Shown here in pieces: positions 15,241-22,628 of a stretch of DNA of 33,788 nt. Origin of the DNA: Alphaproteobacteria bacterium UBA2784 (GTDB taxonomy: Bacteria > Pseudomonadota > Alphaproteobacteria > Micropepsales > Micropepsaceae); NCBI GenBank assembly GCA_002352285.1, contig DEIC01000076.1, positions 36,672 through 70,459 of the forward strand, written 5' to 3'. Each line of letters starts with the position of its first letter. The first letter of the stretch is position 1. The notes under the pieces are model-generated. The model saw only the letters and a program-made list of their open reading frames with translations, searched no databases and was not told the origin of the DNA. The translations under genes were made by a program, and so were the position numbers.

Positions 15241-15399
15241 ATGGAACGCGAGATTTCAGAAGAGCTGGCTCGGTTTGCGGAGACTGGCGAGGGCGCAACT
15301 TCCCTTGCTGAACCGCAACCCCGCACGCGCTTTGCCTTTCACGTGCCGCGCGTGGTGGATCACTTTGCACTCGCCTTCGTGCTCTATTTTCTGGTGTAA
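15241..15399 (+). CDS. possible small protein
   Basis: Open frame of 52 codons from the ATG at 15241 (MEREISEELARF), with an alternative ATG at 15226. The beginning is charged and helical, the end hydrophobic (VVDHFALAFVLYFLV), which would suit a small C-terminally anchored membrane protein. There is no good ribosome binding site and I recognise no family. It is the only candidate in the 318-base gap between the oxygenase and the next gene on the minus strand. Confidence 0.35.
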   Translation: MEREISEELARFAETGEGATSLAEPQPRTRFAFHVPRVVDHFALAFVLYFLV

Positions 15400-15452
15400 G
15401 AAAGGGCGGAGCCAATTGGCCCCGCCCCGGCAGTTCTGAAAGCCTGTAACCC

Positions 15453-15869
15453 TCAGTTCGGACCGATCACCGGCGATGCATTGCCGAAGTCGCGCTTGGC
15501 CGCCACGATCGAGATCGTGAAGCCCGCAACCACATCAAGCAGCTGCATGCACATGATGATGAAGAAGGTCGAGTTGGCGAAACCTTCCATCAGCACGAAC
15601 TGCACCAGGAAGATGATGAAGATGATCATGCTGAGCGCATGATTGACGACCGAGTTGGCGCCCGTGGTCGTTGACTTCACCAGCTCGCCAAAAAGGAAAA
15701 CAAGCGAGACGATGACGAGCAGATCACCCAGCCGCAGCGTCCAGTCGCCCGAGCGCATGCCGAAGGTGACAAGCTGGTATTCCATGTTGGCGCCGAACAG
15801 CACCAGAACATTGTAAACCACCAGCGAAATGAGCATCAGCGGAATGGCTGTGTAGATAGCGCCTCTCAT
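15453..15869 (-). CDS. four-helix integral membrane protein
   Basis: 138-residue protein with about four membrane helices: residues about 7-27 (IPLMLISLVVYNVLVLFG), 45-63 (LRLGDLLVIVSLVFLFGEL), 80-96 (LSMIIFIIFLVQFVLME) and 100-122 (STFFIIMCMQLLDVVAGFTISIV). I do not recognise a named family. Inner-membrane location is likely. It follows the LAB_N gene on the same strand after 114 bases that hold a hairpin, so it is probably a separate transcript. Confidence 0.8.
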   Translation of the reverse strand: MRGAIYTAIPLMLISLVVYNVLVLFGANMEYQLVTFGMRSGDWTLRLGDLLVIVSLVFLFGELVKSTTTGANSVVNHALSMIIFIIFLVQFVLMEGFANSTFFIIMCMQLLDVVAGFTISIVAAKRDFGNASPVIGPN

Positions 15870-15888
15870 GACTTCCCCTCATAAATGA

Positions 15889-15916
15889 CCCGGCGGCATG
15901 AAACGCCGCAACCGGG
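15889..15916 (-). terminator. possible hairpin terminator after the LAB_N gene
   Basis: Nested inverted repeat: GCGGC (15893-15897) / GCCGC (15905-15909), flanked by CCCG / CGGG. It lies about 70 bases past the LAB_N stop and just before the next minus-strand gene. No long T-run, so weak. Confidence 0.35.
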
Positions 15917-15983
15917 CAGACTATAACACCCATTCATCCCGGACCTGAAATGTGGCTGAAAAGCGGCAATCACGGCCAGAACT

Positions 15984-16286
15984 TCAAGCCGCCGCCTGGC
16001 CTTCTGCCTTTTCCCGCCGGATGAAAAAGAGATTGCGCGAATAGACCAGAAGGCCGGACGCCTGCCCCGTGATGAAAACGGGGTCTTCCTTATAGATGGC
16101 ATAGGCAAGCGTCACGAGGCCGCCCAGAAGGCTGAAATACCAGAACGCCACGGGGATCACGCTCTTGCGCTCCTGCTCCGAGCGGATCCACTGGATGATG
16201 AAGCGCGAGGCAAATAGCCCCTGCCCCAGAAAGCCGATCAGGAGCCAGACGTGTTCGGTGGTCATCCAGTCGACGAGGCTGCTCAT
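15984..16286 (-). CDS. stand-alone lipid-A-disaccharide synthase N-terminal (LAB_N) domain protein
   Basis: 100-residue membrane protein with three likely helices (residues about 12-30, 43-63 and 70-88). The signature LIGFLGQGLFASRFIIQWIRSE, with PVAFWYFSLLGG and GQASGLLVYSRNL, is that of the LAB_N family, named from its fusion to LpxB in some bacteria but often found alone. Its exact role is unsettled. It starts 14 bases after the GT2 gene stop, and the two are likely co-transcribed, an arrangement common in Gram-negative envelope-modification loci with polyprenyl-phosphate sugar transferases. Confidence 0.92.
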   Translation of the reverse strand: MSSLVDWMTTEHVWLLIGFLGQGLFASRFIIQWIRSEQERKSVIPVAFWYFSLLGGLVTLAYAIYKEDPVFITGQASGLLVYSRNLFFIRREKAEGQAAA

Positions 16287-16300
16287 GGCATCACGCTCCC

Positions 16301-17050
16301 TTAAAGCTCACGCGTCACTTTGGCGACATGCCCGCGGCGGATGAGCCACATCACGCCCAGAATGTCGGAAATCGAAACCCACAGCCGGTCCAGCACGCCA
16401 TATTTCGACTGGCCCTTGGTGCGCGGCCGGTGCTGCACGTCCACAAAGCCAACCTCATAGCCCTCGCGGATCATCAGCGCGGGCAGGAAGCGGTGCATGT
16501 GGTCGAAATAGGGAAGGCGCAAAAACGCCTCGCGCGAAAAGAGCTTGAGGCCCGAACCGGAGTCTGCGGTCTTGTCGCGCAACAGGCGGCGGCGGATGCC
16601 ATTGGCCGCCTTTGACGCGATGCGTTTGAAGAACGTGTCCTGCCGCTTGGTGCGCCGCCCGCCCACAAGGCCAATGCGGCCCCCCGCCTTGCGGAAGGCG
16701 TCAACCAGCAGCGGAATGTCGGCGGGCACGTTCTGCCCGTCGCCATCCAGTGTCACGATCAGGGGCGCACGCGCCGCCATGACTCCGGAGCGCACGGCCG
16801 CGCTCTGCCCGCAGTTCTTTTTATGCCGCAGCACGCGCAGCTCCTTCACGCGCCCCTTGAGCGTATTGAGCGTGGCCGGCGTCTCATCGCTGGAACCGTC
16901 ATCGACATAGATGATCTCGAACGCCATGCGCCCCGAAAGCGCCGCCACGATCTCGCTGACCAGAGGCTCGATATTGCCCGCCTCATCCTTCACCGGGATG
17001 ACCGCTGAAATGTCGGGCAGGGGAAGGCTTTGGGCGTCCATAACAGCCAT
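16301..17050 (-). CDS. family 2 glycosyltransferase, DPM1/ArnC-like
   Basis: 249-residue GT-A enzyme: ISAVIPVKDEAGNIEPLV at 14-31, the nucleotide-sugar motif YVDDGSSDET (48-57), LDGDGQNVP (101-109, the DxD-like region) and SGSGLKLFSREAF (164-176). There are no clear C-terminal membrane helices, so it resembles the soluble or peripheral DPM1 type more than ArnC. It probably moves a sugar from a nucleotide donor to undecaprenyl phosphate on the cytosolic face. The ATG at 17050 is used; 17041 is possible and 17155 adds an unlikely leader. It pairs with LAB_N downstream and faces two GT39 genes that could use such a lipid-linked sugar. Confidence 0.9.
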   Translation of the reverse strand: MAVMDAQSLPLPDISAVIPVKDEAGNIEPLVSEIVAALSGRMAFEIIYVDDGSSDETPATLNTLKGRVKELRVLRHKKNCGQSAAVRSGVMAARAPLIVTLDGDGQNVPADIPLLVDAFRKAGGRIGLVGGRRTKRQDTFFKRIASKAANGIRRRLLRDKTADSGSGLKLFSREAFLRLPYFDHMHRFLPALMIREGYEVGFVDVQHRPRTKGQSKYGVLDRLWVSISDILGVMWLIRRGHVAKVTREL

Positions 17051-17277
17051 GTGTTCGCGGGCGCAAATTCCGGTCGCGGAACCTGAGCATGGGATTTGCC
17101 GCCCGATTAGCCCCTTTCCAGCCAAAAGTGCAAGCAGGCTCGCCGGACTTGGCAAATGGCCGCCGTTAACATTGGTGCATCAAAGCCGTGTCAGCCGTCA
17201 CGGCCCGGATTCACCTTCGGCCCAAGGGCGGCTATGGTGGCGGCCCGCCGCTTCCGGCCAGATCGAGCGCAAAGCGC

Positions 17278-18960
17278 ATGAATGTCATGAAGAATGCCCT
17301 TGGCGCCCTCATGCGCTTTGCCGATGCGCGCCCGCGCATTTTTCTGGCTGCCCTTGCGCTCTTGGCAGCCCTGCCCGGCATCTCGGCCATTCCGCCGCTC
17401 GACCGCGACGAGTCCCGCTTTGCCCAGGCGACAAAGCAGATGCTCGAAACCGGCGACTTCATCGAGATCCGCTTCCAGGATGAGGCGCGCAACAAAAAGC
17501 CGGTCGGCATCTACTGGCTGCAGGCGGCAAGCGTAATGGCCTTTGGCCATGTCGAGAATGGCCGCGTAGAGGCGGGTATCTGGGCCTGGCGCGTGCCTTC
17601 AGTCATCGGCGCGGTGATCGCCGTCCTTTTCTGCTTTCAGGCCGGGCTGATTCTCTTTGGCCATCGCACGGCGCTGTGGGGTGCCGCACTCTTTGCCGTG
17701 ACCGCCCTCATGGTGGGCGAGGCCCATATCGCAAAAACCGATGCGGTGCTGGCCGCCTGCATCACCGCAATGATGGCGGCTCTGGCGCGCGTCTTCATGG
17801 ATCACCGCAAGCAGTTGCGCGCGCCTGCCGCCACCGCATTTCTCTTCTGGGCAGCACTGGGAACAGGCCTGCTGGTCAAGGGGCCGGTCGCCTTCATGGT
17901 CGCAGGCTTTGCGATTGCCTGGCTCGCCATCAGGGAAAAGGGCGCACGCTGGCTGATGGCGCTGCGCCCGCTCTGGGGCGTGCCGCTTGCTTTGCTGATC
18001 GTCGCCCCATGGGCTATCGCCATCACCATCGAGACGGATGGCGCATTCTGGACCGAAGCCATCTTCGGCGATCTCGCACCCAAGCTGGCGGGCGGTCAGG
18101 AAAAACACTGGGGACCGCCCGGCTATTATCTCGCCACCTTCTTCATCATGTTTTTCCCGGGCACGCTCCTGATCCTGCCGGCCGTGCGCCATGCGTGGCA
18201 GCAGCGCAAGAACGACGCGATCATCTTCCTGATCGCCTGGATTGTGCCGGGCTTTCTTGTCTTTGAGGCGATCCCCACCAAGCTGCCGCATTATGTGCTG
18301 CCGCTTTACCCGGCCTTTGCCCTCCTGATCGCTGATTTTCTGGTGCGCCCGCGCGGACCCGAGCTGTCCGGCCTGCGCCGCGCCAACATTGCACTCTGGC
18401 TGCTGATCGCGTTGGCTTTTGCTGCGGCGATCACGCTTCTGCCCGCCTATATGGGTCAGGGCCCGGGCATTCCTGACTATGTGCTGACCGTCATTCTGGC
18501 GGCACTGGCGATGCTGGCCGCCCTGCTTGCCGCGATGCGCGAAGACAGGAAGGCGCTTGCCACGGCTGGCGTCATGGCGCTCGCACTCTATGCAGCGGCA
18601 ACCATGCGCAGCGTGCATCTGGTCGATTCAATCCAGATTTCATCGCGCGTCGCCGCCGCCCTGCATGCGGAATATCCCGATGGCCTGCCGCCGGTTGCGA
18701 CCGCCGGGTTCAGCGAACCCTCCCTCGTCTTCCTGACCGCAACCACCACACGGCTGGGTCGCGGCACCAATGCCGCCGCCTTCCTTGCGGAAACACAAGA
18801 TGGCGTGGTCGCCGCAGAAAGCAGAAGGCAGGAGGAATTTCTGGCCGAATGCGCACGGCTGGGGGTGGCGGTAGAGAGCTTTGGTGAAGTGCGCGGCGTG
18901 AACTATTCGCGTGGCGACAACACGGTGATCACGCTTTACCGGCGGAAGAGCGGAACATGA
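17278..18960 (+). CDS. ArnT-like membrane glycosyltransferase (GT39 superfamily)
   Basis: 560-residue protein with about ten or more membrane helices, PMT/ArnT type. The key periplasmic loop motif near residue 40 is PPLDRDESRFAQATKQML; its D and E correspond to catalytic/metal-binding acids in ArnT. EARNKKPVGIYWLQAAS follows (the KP-x-YWL family motif), then KTDAVL and LLVKGPVAF. A soluble C-terminal domain (from about residue 450) completes it. It would transfer a sugar from a polyprenyl-phosphate donor to lipid A or another periplasmic acceptor. The ATG at 17278 is preferred; a GTG at 17188 would add 30 poor-looking residues. Its stop overlaps the next start (ATGA). Confidence 0.92.
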   Translation: MNVMKNALGALMRFADARPRIFLAALALLAALPGISAIPPLDRDESRFAQATKQMLETGDFIEIRFQDEARNKKPVGIYWLQAASVMAFGHVENGRVEAGIWAWRVPSVIGAVIAVLFCFQAGLILFGHRTALWGAALFAVTALMVGEAHIAKTDAVLAACITAMMAALARVFMDHRKQLRAPAATAFLFWAALGTGLLVKGPVAFMVAGFAIAWLAIREKGARWLMALRPLWGVPLALLIVAPWAIAITIETDGAFWTEAIFGDLAPKLAGGQEKHWGPPGYYLATFFIMFFPGTLLILPAVRHAWQQRKNDAIIFLIAWIVPGFLVFEAIPTKLPHYVLPLYPAFALLIADFLVRPRGPELSGLRRANIALWLLIALAFAAAITLLPAYMGQGPGIPDYVLTVILAALAMLAALLAAMREDRKALATAGVMALALYAAATMRSVHLVDSIQISSRVAAALHAEYPDGLPPVATAGFSEPSLVFLTATTTRLGRGTNAAAFLAETQDGVVAAESRRQEEFLAECARLGVAVESFGEVRGVNYSRGDNTVITLYRRKSGT

Positions 18961-20468
18961 CTGTCTCATCCTTCTGGCAGCGTCTGGACGAGCGCCGCTT
19001 TGCGCTTCGCGCCACGCTGGTGATCGTGCTGGCGCTTGCAGTGGTGCGCATCGCCGTCCTGATCGCAACCCCGCTCAACCTGGGGCCTGACGAAGCGCAA
19101 TACTGGTTCTGGTCACTCACGCCGGACTTTGGCTATTTCTCCAAGCCGCCGCTGATCGCCTGGTCGATTGGCGCGACCACAAGCCTGTGCGGCGATAGCG
19201 AGGCATGCGTGCGTCTGGCCTCGCCCCTTTATGCAGCAGGCACGGCGCTGGTGTGCTTCTTCATCGGCCTTCGCCTGTTTGGTGCGCGCGCCGGATTTCT
19301 TTCAGCCGTGATCTTCACAACGCTGCCGGCAAGTTTCTTCTCGGCCCTGTTGATCACGACCGATGTGCCGCTTCTGTTCTTCTGGGCGCTCACCTTGTTG
19401 GGGCTGGCAGCCCTCATCCATGATGAAAGGCCAAGCGGCCCCGCACTCGCCCTCGCCATTGGCGCGGCTGCGGGTCTCGGCTTTCTGGCCAAATATGCGA
19501 TGGGCTATGCCGCCCTGTGCCTTGGCCTGCTGATCCTGATGGATGCCCGCGCCCGCGCGCGGCTCTATACCCTGAATGGCGCACTCATCGTGGGGGCGTT
19601 CGTCCTCACCATCAGTCCCAACATCATCTGGAACGCGGCGCACGGCTTTCCAACCTTCTGGCACACGGCTGAAAACGCCAACTGGCAGACCGACAGCAAC
19701 TTCAATCCTGAAAAACTTGCAGAGTTTGCCGGCGCGCAGCTGGGCCTGCTTGGCCCGTTCACTGTTTTCCTGCTGGCCCTTGCTGCCATTGCCCTGTGGA
19801 AAAACCGGAATGCGGGCGACGCGCTTTCCTCGCGGATGAAATTCCTTCTCCTCTTCAGCCTGCCCATTCTGCTGATCGGTCTGGCGCAGAGTTTCATTTC
19901 GCGCGCCAATGCAAACTGGGCCGCACCCGCCTTCCTGTCGGCGGTGATCGCGGTTGCTGGCATGCTGGCCCGTGATCCACGGATCGCCCGCGCGCTCTGG
20001 CTGGCGGCGCCCCATGCGATCATCGGTATCCTCCTGTATTCATTGGCAGTTTCACCAGCCCTGATTTCGGCCTTGGGTCGCGAAAATGACGTCAAGCGCC
20101 TGCGCGGCTGGGACGTGCAGGCTGCAAACGTGCTCCGCGAAGCAGAGCGGATGGGTGCAAACCTCATCGTCTCGGATGACCGCGAGGATATGGCGTCACT
20201 TCTCTATTATACGCGGCACGGGTCGCTTCCGGTGCGCATGTGGGTCGATGGCGGCCACCCGCAAAACCATTTCGAGATGTTCCTGCCCTACATGAACGGC
20301 GATGAAACGATTGCGCTCGTCACGCGCCGCCGTGATCCATCGCGCGTGCTTGCATCGCTGGGTGGTGATGCATCAGAGCCTGTTGATCTCACCCTTGAAC
20401 TGGGTGGCGGCAAGGTGCGGAACCTGAAAATCTTCGCCATCACGCCTGCGCGCGCGAATCGCCAATAG
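18957..20468 (+). CDS. second membrane glycosyltransferase (GT39/PMT-like)
   Basis: 503-residue integral membrane protein paired by an ATGA overlap with the preceding transferase. The first loop has LNLGPDEAQYWFWS (about residues 40-53), in which the D-E pair is the family's acid motif, followed by YFSKPPLIAWSIG. About ten helices follow (for example AGFLSAVIFTTLPASFFSALL and FLLLFSLPILLIGLAQSF), and a soluble C-terminal part contains VSDDREDMASLLYYTR. It is only distantly similar to its neighbour, so the two probably use different donors or acceptors. Inner membrane, active site facing the periplasm. Substrates cannot be told. Confidence 0.92.
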   Translation: MTVSSFWQRLDERRFALRATLVIVLALAVVRIAVLIATPLNLGPDEAQYWFWSLTPDFGYFSKPPLIAWSIGATTSLCGDSEACVRLASPLYAAGTALVCFFIGLRLFGARAGFLSAVIFTTLPASFFSALLITTDVPLLFFWALTLLGLAALIHDERPSGPALALAIGAAAGLGFLAKYAMGYAALCLGLLILMDARARARLYTLNGALIVGAFVLTISPNIIWNAAHGFPTFWHTAENANWQTDSNFNPEKLAEFAGAQLGLLGPFTVFLLALAAIALWKNRNAGDALSSRMKFLLLFSLPILLIGLAQSFISRANANWAAPAFLSAVIAVAGMLARDPRIARALWLAAPHAIIGILLYSLAVSPALISALGRENDVKRLRGWDVQAANVLREAERMGANLIVSDDREDMASLLYYTRHGSLPVRMWVDGGHPQNHFEMFLPYMNGDETIALVTRRRDPSRVLASLGGDASEPVDLTLELGGGKVRNLKIFAITPARANRQ

Positions 20469-20487
20469 GTCAAATCTGCACAATCAC

Positions 20488-20502
20488 CCCCCTGAAAGGG
20501 GG
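20488..20502 (+). terminator. short GC hairpin after the second GT39 gene
   Basis: CCCCC / GGGGG stem with a TGAAA loop, about 20 bases past the stop. No U-tract follows, so this is only a weak candidate. Confidence 0.35.
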
Positions 20503-20576
20503 CAATGGCGGGGTTGAGCAGCCTTTGCGTCAGGCGAACGCGCCGGGGTGTCGTCTTCTTGCAACAGCGCACGGAT

Positions 20577-20596
20577 GCACATGCAGATTCATGTGC
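20577..20596. promoter_or_regulatory. 20-base inverted repeat
   Basis: GCACATG (20577-20583) and CATGTGC (20590-20596) are perfect reverse complements separated by CAGATT. The size and symmetry fit an operator for a dimeric regulator. No regulator gene adjoins it, so its owner is unknown. Confidence 0.4.
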
Positions 20597-20796
20597 GTTG
20601 AACATCGCACGCGCGCGTCATCGCATCGCCGCGCAAGGGCCGGAATAGATTTTTCCAGTCAACTTGCCTCGCAAATTTTCTTGCGCGCATATCAGGATGC
20701 ACGATGCGCACGCATCGCGCCGTTTCCAGTAATTTGCTGGGCTTCATGCACGCAGCGCAGCGCATGAACTTGTTGATCCAGGACTGCGGTCACGCC

Positions 20797-21056
20797 CATC
20801 ACGCCACGCACCACGCAGGTGACATCACGCACACGCCGCATCACGCGAAATCCATCCACAAGCATCACTGCAAGAGGTGCGCATGTATCGCGCGTGATGA
20901 TCGATGCATGCATGAGAGGGGTGATGCGCCATCACCGCCGCCCCGCATCGATGACGATTTGTTGACGGCTGGAAAACTTTCATTACTTTATGCGGCATCC
21001 GGTCGCGCGGGCCGATGTGAATCGCTCCTGCGCACCGGTGATGGTTCGGCGTGATG
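20797..21056. repeat. clustered octamer CATCACGC / GCGTGATG
   Basis: Exact copies are at 20797-20804, 20823-20830 and 20839-20846 (as CATCACGC) and at 20892-20899 and 21049-21056 (as GCGTGATG). Near copies are at 20863-20869 and 21083-21089, and a related perfect palindrome GGTGATG-N3-CATCACC is at 20920-20936. The left copies face one way and the right copies the other, around the putative promoter. Far fewer than one copy would be expected by chance in this length. Confidence 0.6.
20962..20989 (+). promoter_or_regulatory. putative sigma70-type promoter of the aminomutase operon
   Basis: TTGACG (20962-20967) and TACTTT (20984-20989) with a 16-base spacer, in a locally AT-rich patch. The predicted start near 20996 gives a leader of about 250 bases before the aminomutase ATG. 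Confidence 0.45.
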
Positions 21057-21217
21057 TGCGGGTGAAGTTGATGAAGCCCCACGCGTGATCGAACCGCCCG
21101 AGGGAAGTTGCCCCTTCTTGCTGCGCGACGATGCAGCACAACAACAAGAGCCGGCGCGAAGTGATGGCGCAGGCGGATAAAAAGACGTCAGGCTGAAAAG
21201 GGGTTCTGCTTTCACCG

Positions 21218-21240
21218 GGTTGATGAGACAGGGATCAACC
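21218..21240 (+). promoter_or_regulatory. hairpin next to the aminomutase ribosome binding site
   Basis: GGTTGAT (21218-21224) and ATCAACC (21234-21240) pair around a 9-base purine-rich loop; with a bulged G the stem extends into CC/GG. It ends eight bases before the ATG at 21249 and leaves GGGG beside the start. Pairing here could hide or present the ribosome binding site, as inference. Confidence 0.4.
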
Positions 21241-21248
21241 GGGGTTCT

Positions 21249-22604
21249 ATGACCGCTCACACGATACTGAACCGCACGTTCCGTTCCGACGGCGTGCGGC
21301 AGCCGTCAACATCGGCGAACGGCGCGCCACTCAAGGTCAAACGCGAAAAGCTGGGTGAGGCTGCAACGCTGATCCCCGCCGCCACGGGCAAAGCACCCTC
21401 CCGTAAGGTCAACCGGTTCCCGGTATCCGCGGAATCCCGCGAGTTTTACAAGCGCTTCTTCCCCAACAGCACCCCTGACGACTGGAATGACTGGCGCTGG
21501 CAATCCCGCAGCCGCATCCGCTCGCTCAGCGATCTGGAGCGCATCTTCACCCTTTCCGACGACGAGCGTGCCGCCGTTGCCGCCCATACGGGGTCGCTGC
21601 CGGTCGGCATCACTCCTTATTATGCATCACGCATGGGTCTGACCGACCCCATGGAACCCCTGCGCCGCACCCACATCATGGTGGGCGATGAGCTGATCAA
21701 GAGCCCGGGCGAGGAAGACGATCCCCTGGGCGAGGACCACGACACCAAGGTGCCGGGCCTGGTTCACCGCTACCCTGATCGCGTTCTGTTCCTGACGACC
21801 GGCTTCTGCGCCACCTATTGCCGCTATTGCACACGCTCGCGCATGGTCGGCAACGCGGGCAACGAAAACTACCACTTCTCGACCAATGAGTGGGAACGCG
21901 CGCTCGCCTATCTTGAAGAGCACACGGAAGTCCGTGACGTGCTCCTTTCGGGCGGCGACCCGCTGTCGATCGGCGACGACAAGCTCGACTATCTTCTGGG
22001 CCGCCTGCGCCGCATCAAGCACATCGAGTTTGTGCGCATCGGGTCCAAAATCCCGGTTGTGCTGCCTCAGCGCATCACGCGCGACCTCACCCGCACGCTG
22101 CGCAAGCACAAGCCATGGATGAGCGTCCACTTCACCCACCCGTCCGAGTTCTCGGCCGAGGTGACGGAGGCCTGTGACCGCCTGGCGGATGCGGGCATTC
22201 TTCTGGGTTCGCAGACCGTTCTGCTCAAGGGCGTCAATGACGACGCCGAGATCATGAAGAATCTGGTGCACGGCCTGCTCAAGCGCCGCGTGCGGCCCTA
22301 TTACCTCTATCAGTGCGATCCGATCAAAGGCACGCGCCACTTCCGCACGCCTGTCCACAAGGGCGTCGAGATCATCCGTGCGCTGCGTGGCCATACCTCG
22401 GGCTATGCCCTGCCGCAATTCGTGGTCGATGCACCCGGCGGTGGCGGCAAAATCCCCGTCAACCCGGACTATATCGTCGGCCGCGACGGCGATGATCTGG
22501 TTCTTCGCAACTTCGAGGGCGGCATCTATCGTTATGCCGACCCCGAGGGCACGCTGGGCGCCGACCGCAAGATGCCGAAGGCTCTGCGCGCCGCCGCCGA
22601 ATAG
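21249..22604 (+). CDS. kamA: lysine 2,3-aminomutase (radical SAM, PLP)
   Basis: 451-residue radical SAM enzyme that interconverts L-lysine and L-beta-lysine. The 4Fe-4S motif is C187-x3-C191-x2-C194 (CATYCRYC), followed by LLSGGDPLS. The PLP lysine is K401 in VVDAPGGGGKIP, and the two aspartates that in the clostridial enzyme hold the lysine side-chain amine are present: D357 (YQCDPIKG) and D394 (VVDAP). In glutamate 2,3-aminomutase these positions differ, so lysine is the likely substrate. The C-terminal VLRNFEGGIYRYADP is also typical. A basic N-terminal extension of about 55 residues precedes the family core. No elongation factor P modification genes (epmA, efp) are nearby, so an EpmB role is less likely. 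First gene of a five-gene operon. Confidence 0.93.
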   Translation: MTAHTILNRTFRSDGVRQPSTSANGAPLKVKREKLGEAATLIPAATGKAPSRKVNRFPVSAESREFYKRFFPNSTPDDWNDWRWQSRSRIRSLSDLERIFTLSDDERAAVAAHTGSLPVGITPYYASRMGLTDPMEPLRRTHIMVGDELIKSPGEEDDPLGEDHDTKVPGLVHRYPDRVLFLTTGFCATYCRYCTRSRMVGNAGNENYHFSTNEWERALAYLEEHTEVRDVLLSGGDPLSIGDDKLDYLLGRLRRIKHIEFVRIGSKIPVVLPQRITRDLTRTLRKHKPWMSVHFTHPSEFSAEVTEACDRLADAGILLGSQTVLLKGVNDDAEIMKNLVHGLLKRRVRPYYLYQCDPIKGTRHFRTPVHKGVEIIRALRGHTSGYALPQFVVDAPGGGGKIPVNPDYIVGRDGDDLVLRNFEGGIYRYADPEGTLGADRKMPKALRAAAE

Positions 22605-22628
22605 GCGGATGATGATCCGCTTGCCGCG

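Larger units (their letters stand above)
20503..21248. other. long non-coding, dyad-rich region before the kamA-type operon
   Basis: About 750 bases with no gene I accept: open frames are short and histidine- or cysteine-rich with no coding pattern. It holds a 20-base dyad (20577-20596), a cluster of the octamer CATCACGC / GCGTGATG (20797-21056), the GGTGATG-N3-CATCACC palindrome (20920-20936), ATGCATGCAT (about 20905-20914), a sigma70-like promoter (20962-20989) and, in the presumed 250-base leader, two hairpins (21119-21138 and 21218-21240). A regulated promoter with a long structured 5' leader, or a small RNA gene, would fit. Confidence 0.6.

Noticed and set aside
15453..15869. Second LAB_N or LpxB fragment
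   Set aside because: It has four membrane helices but none of the LAB_N signature residues, so it is left as an unknown membrane protein.
20704..21054. Open frame for a 116-residue histidine-rich protein
   Set aside because: The histidines come from the CATCACGC-type DNA repeats. There is no ribosome binding site, no family resemblance and no codon bias like the neighbouring genes.
20860..21248. Lysine riboswitch before the lysine aminomutase gene
   Set aside because: Fragments resembling the L-box occur (AGAGGTGCGCA near 20872, GGCTGAAAAGGGG near 21190) and the gene fits, but the remaining conserved blocks and the closing P1 strand are missing and the spacing is wrong.
21249..22604. Assignment of the aminomutase as EpmB (elongation factor P lysine modification)
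   Set aside because: No epmA or efp is nearby, and the gene leads an operon of ligases and a GNAT. I keep it as an alternative only.
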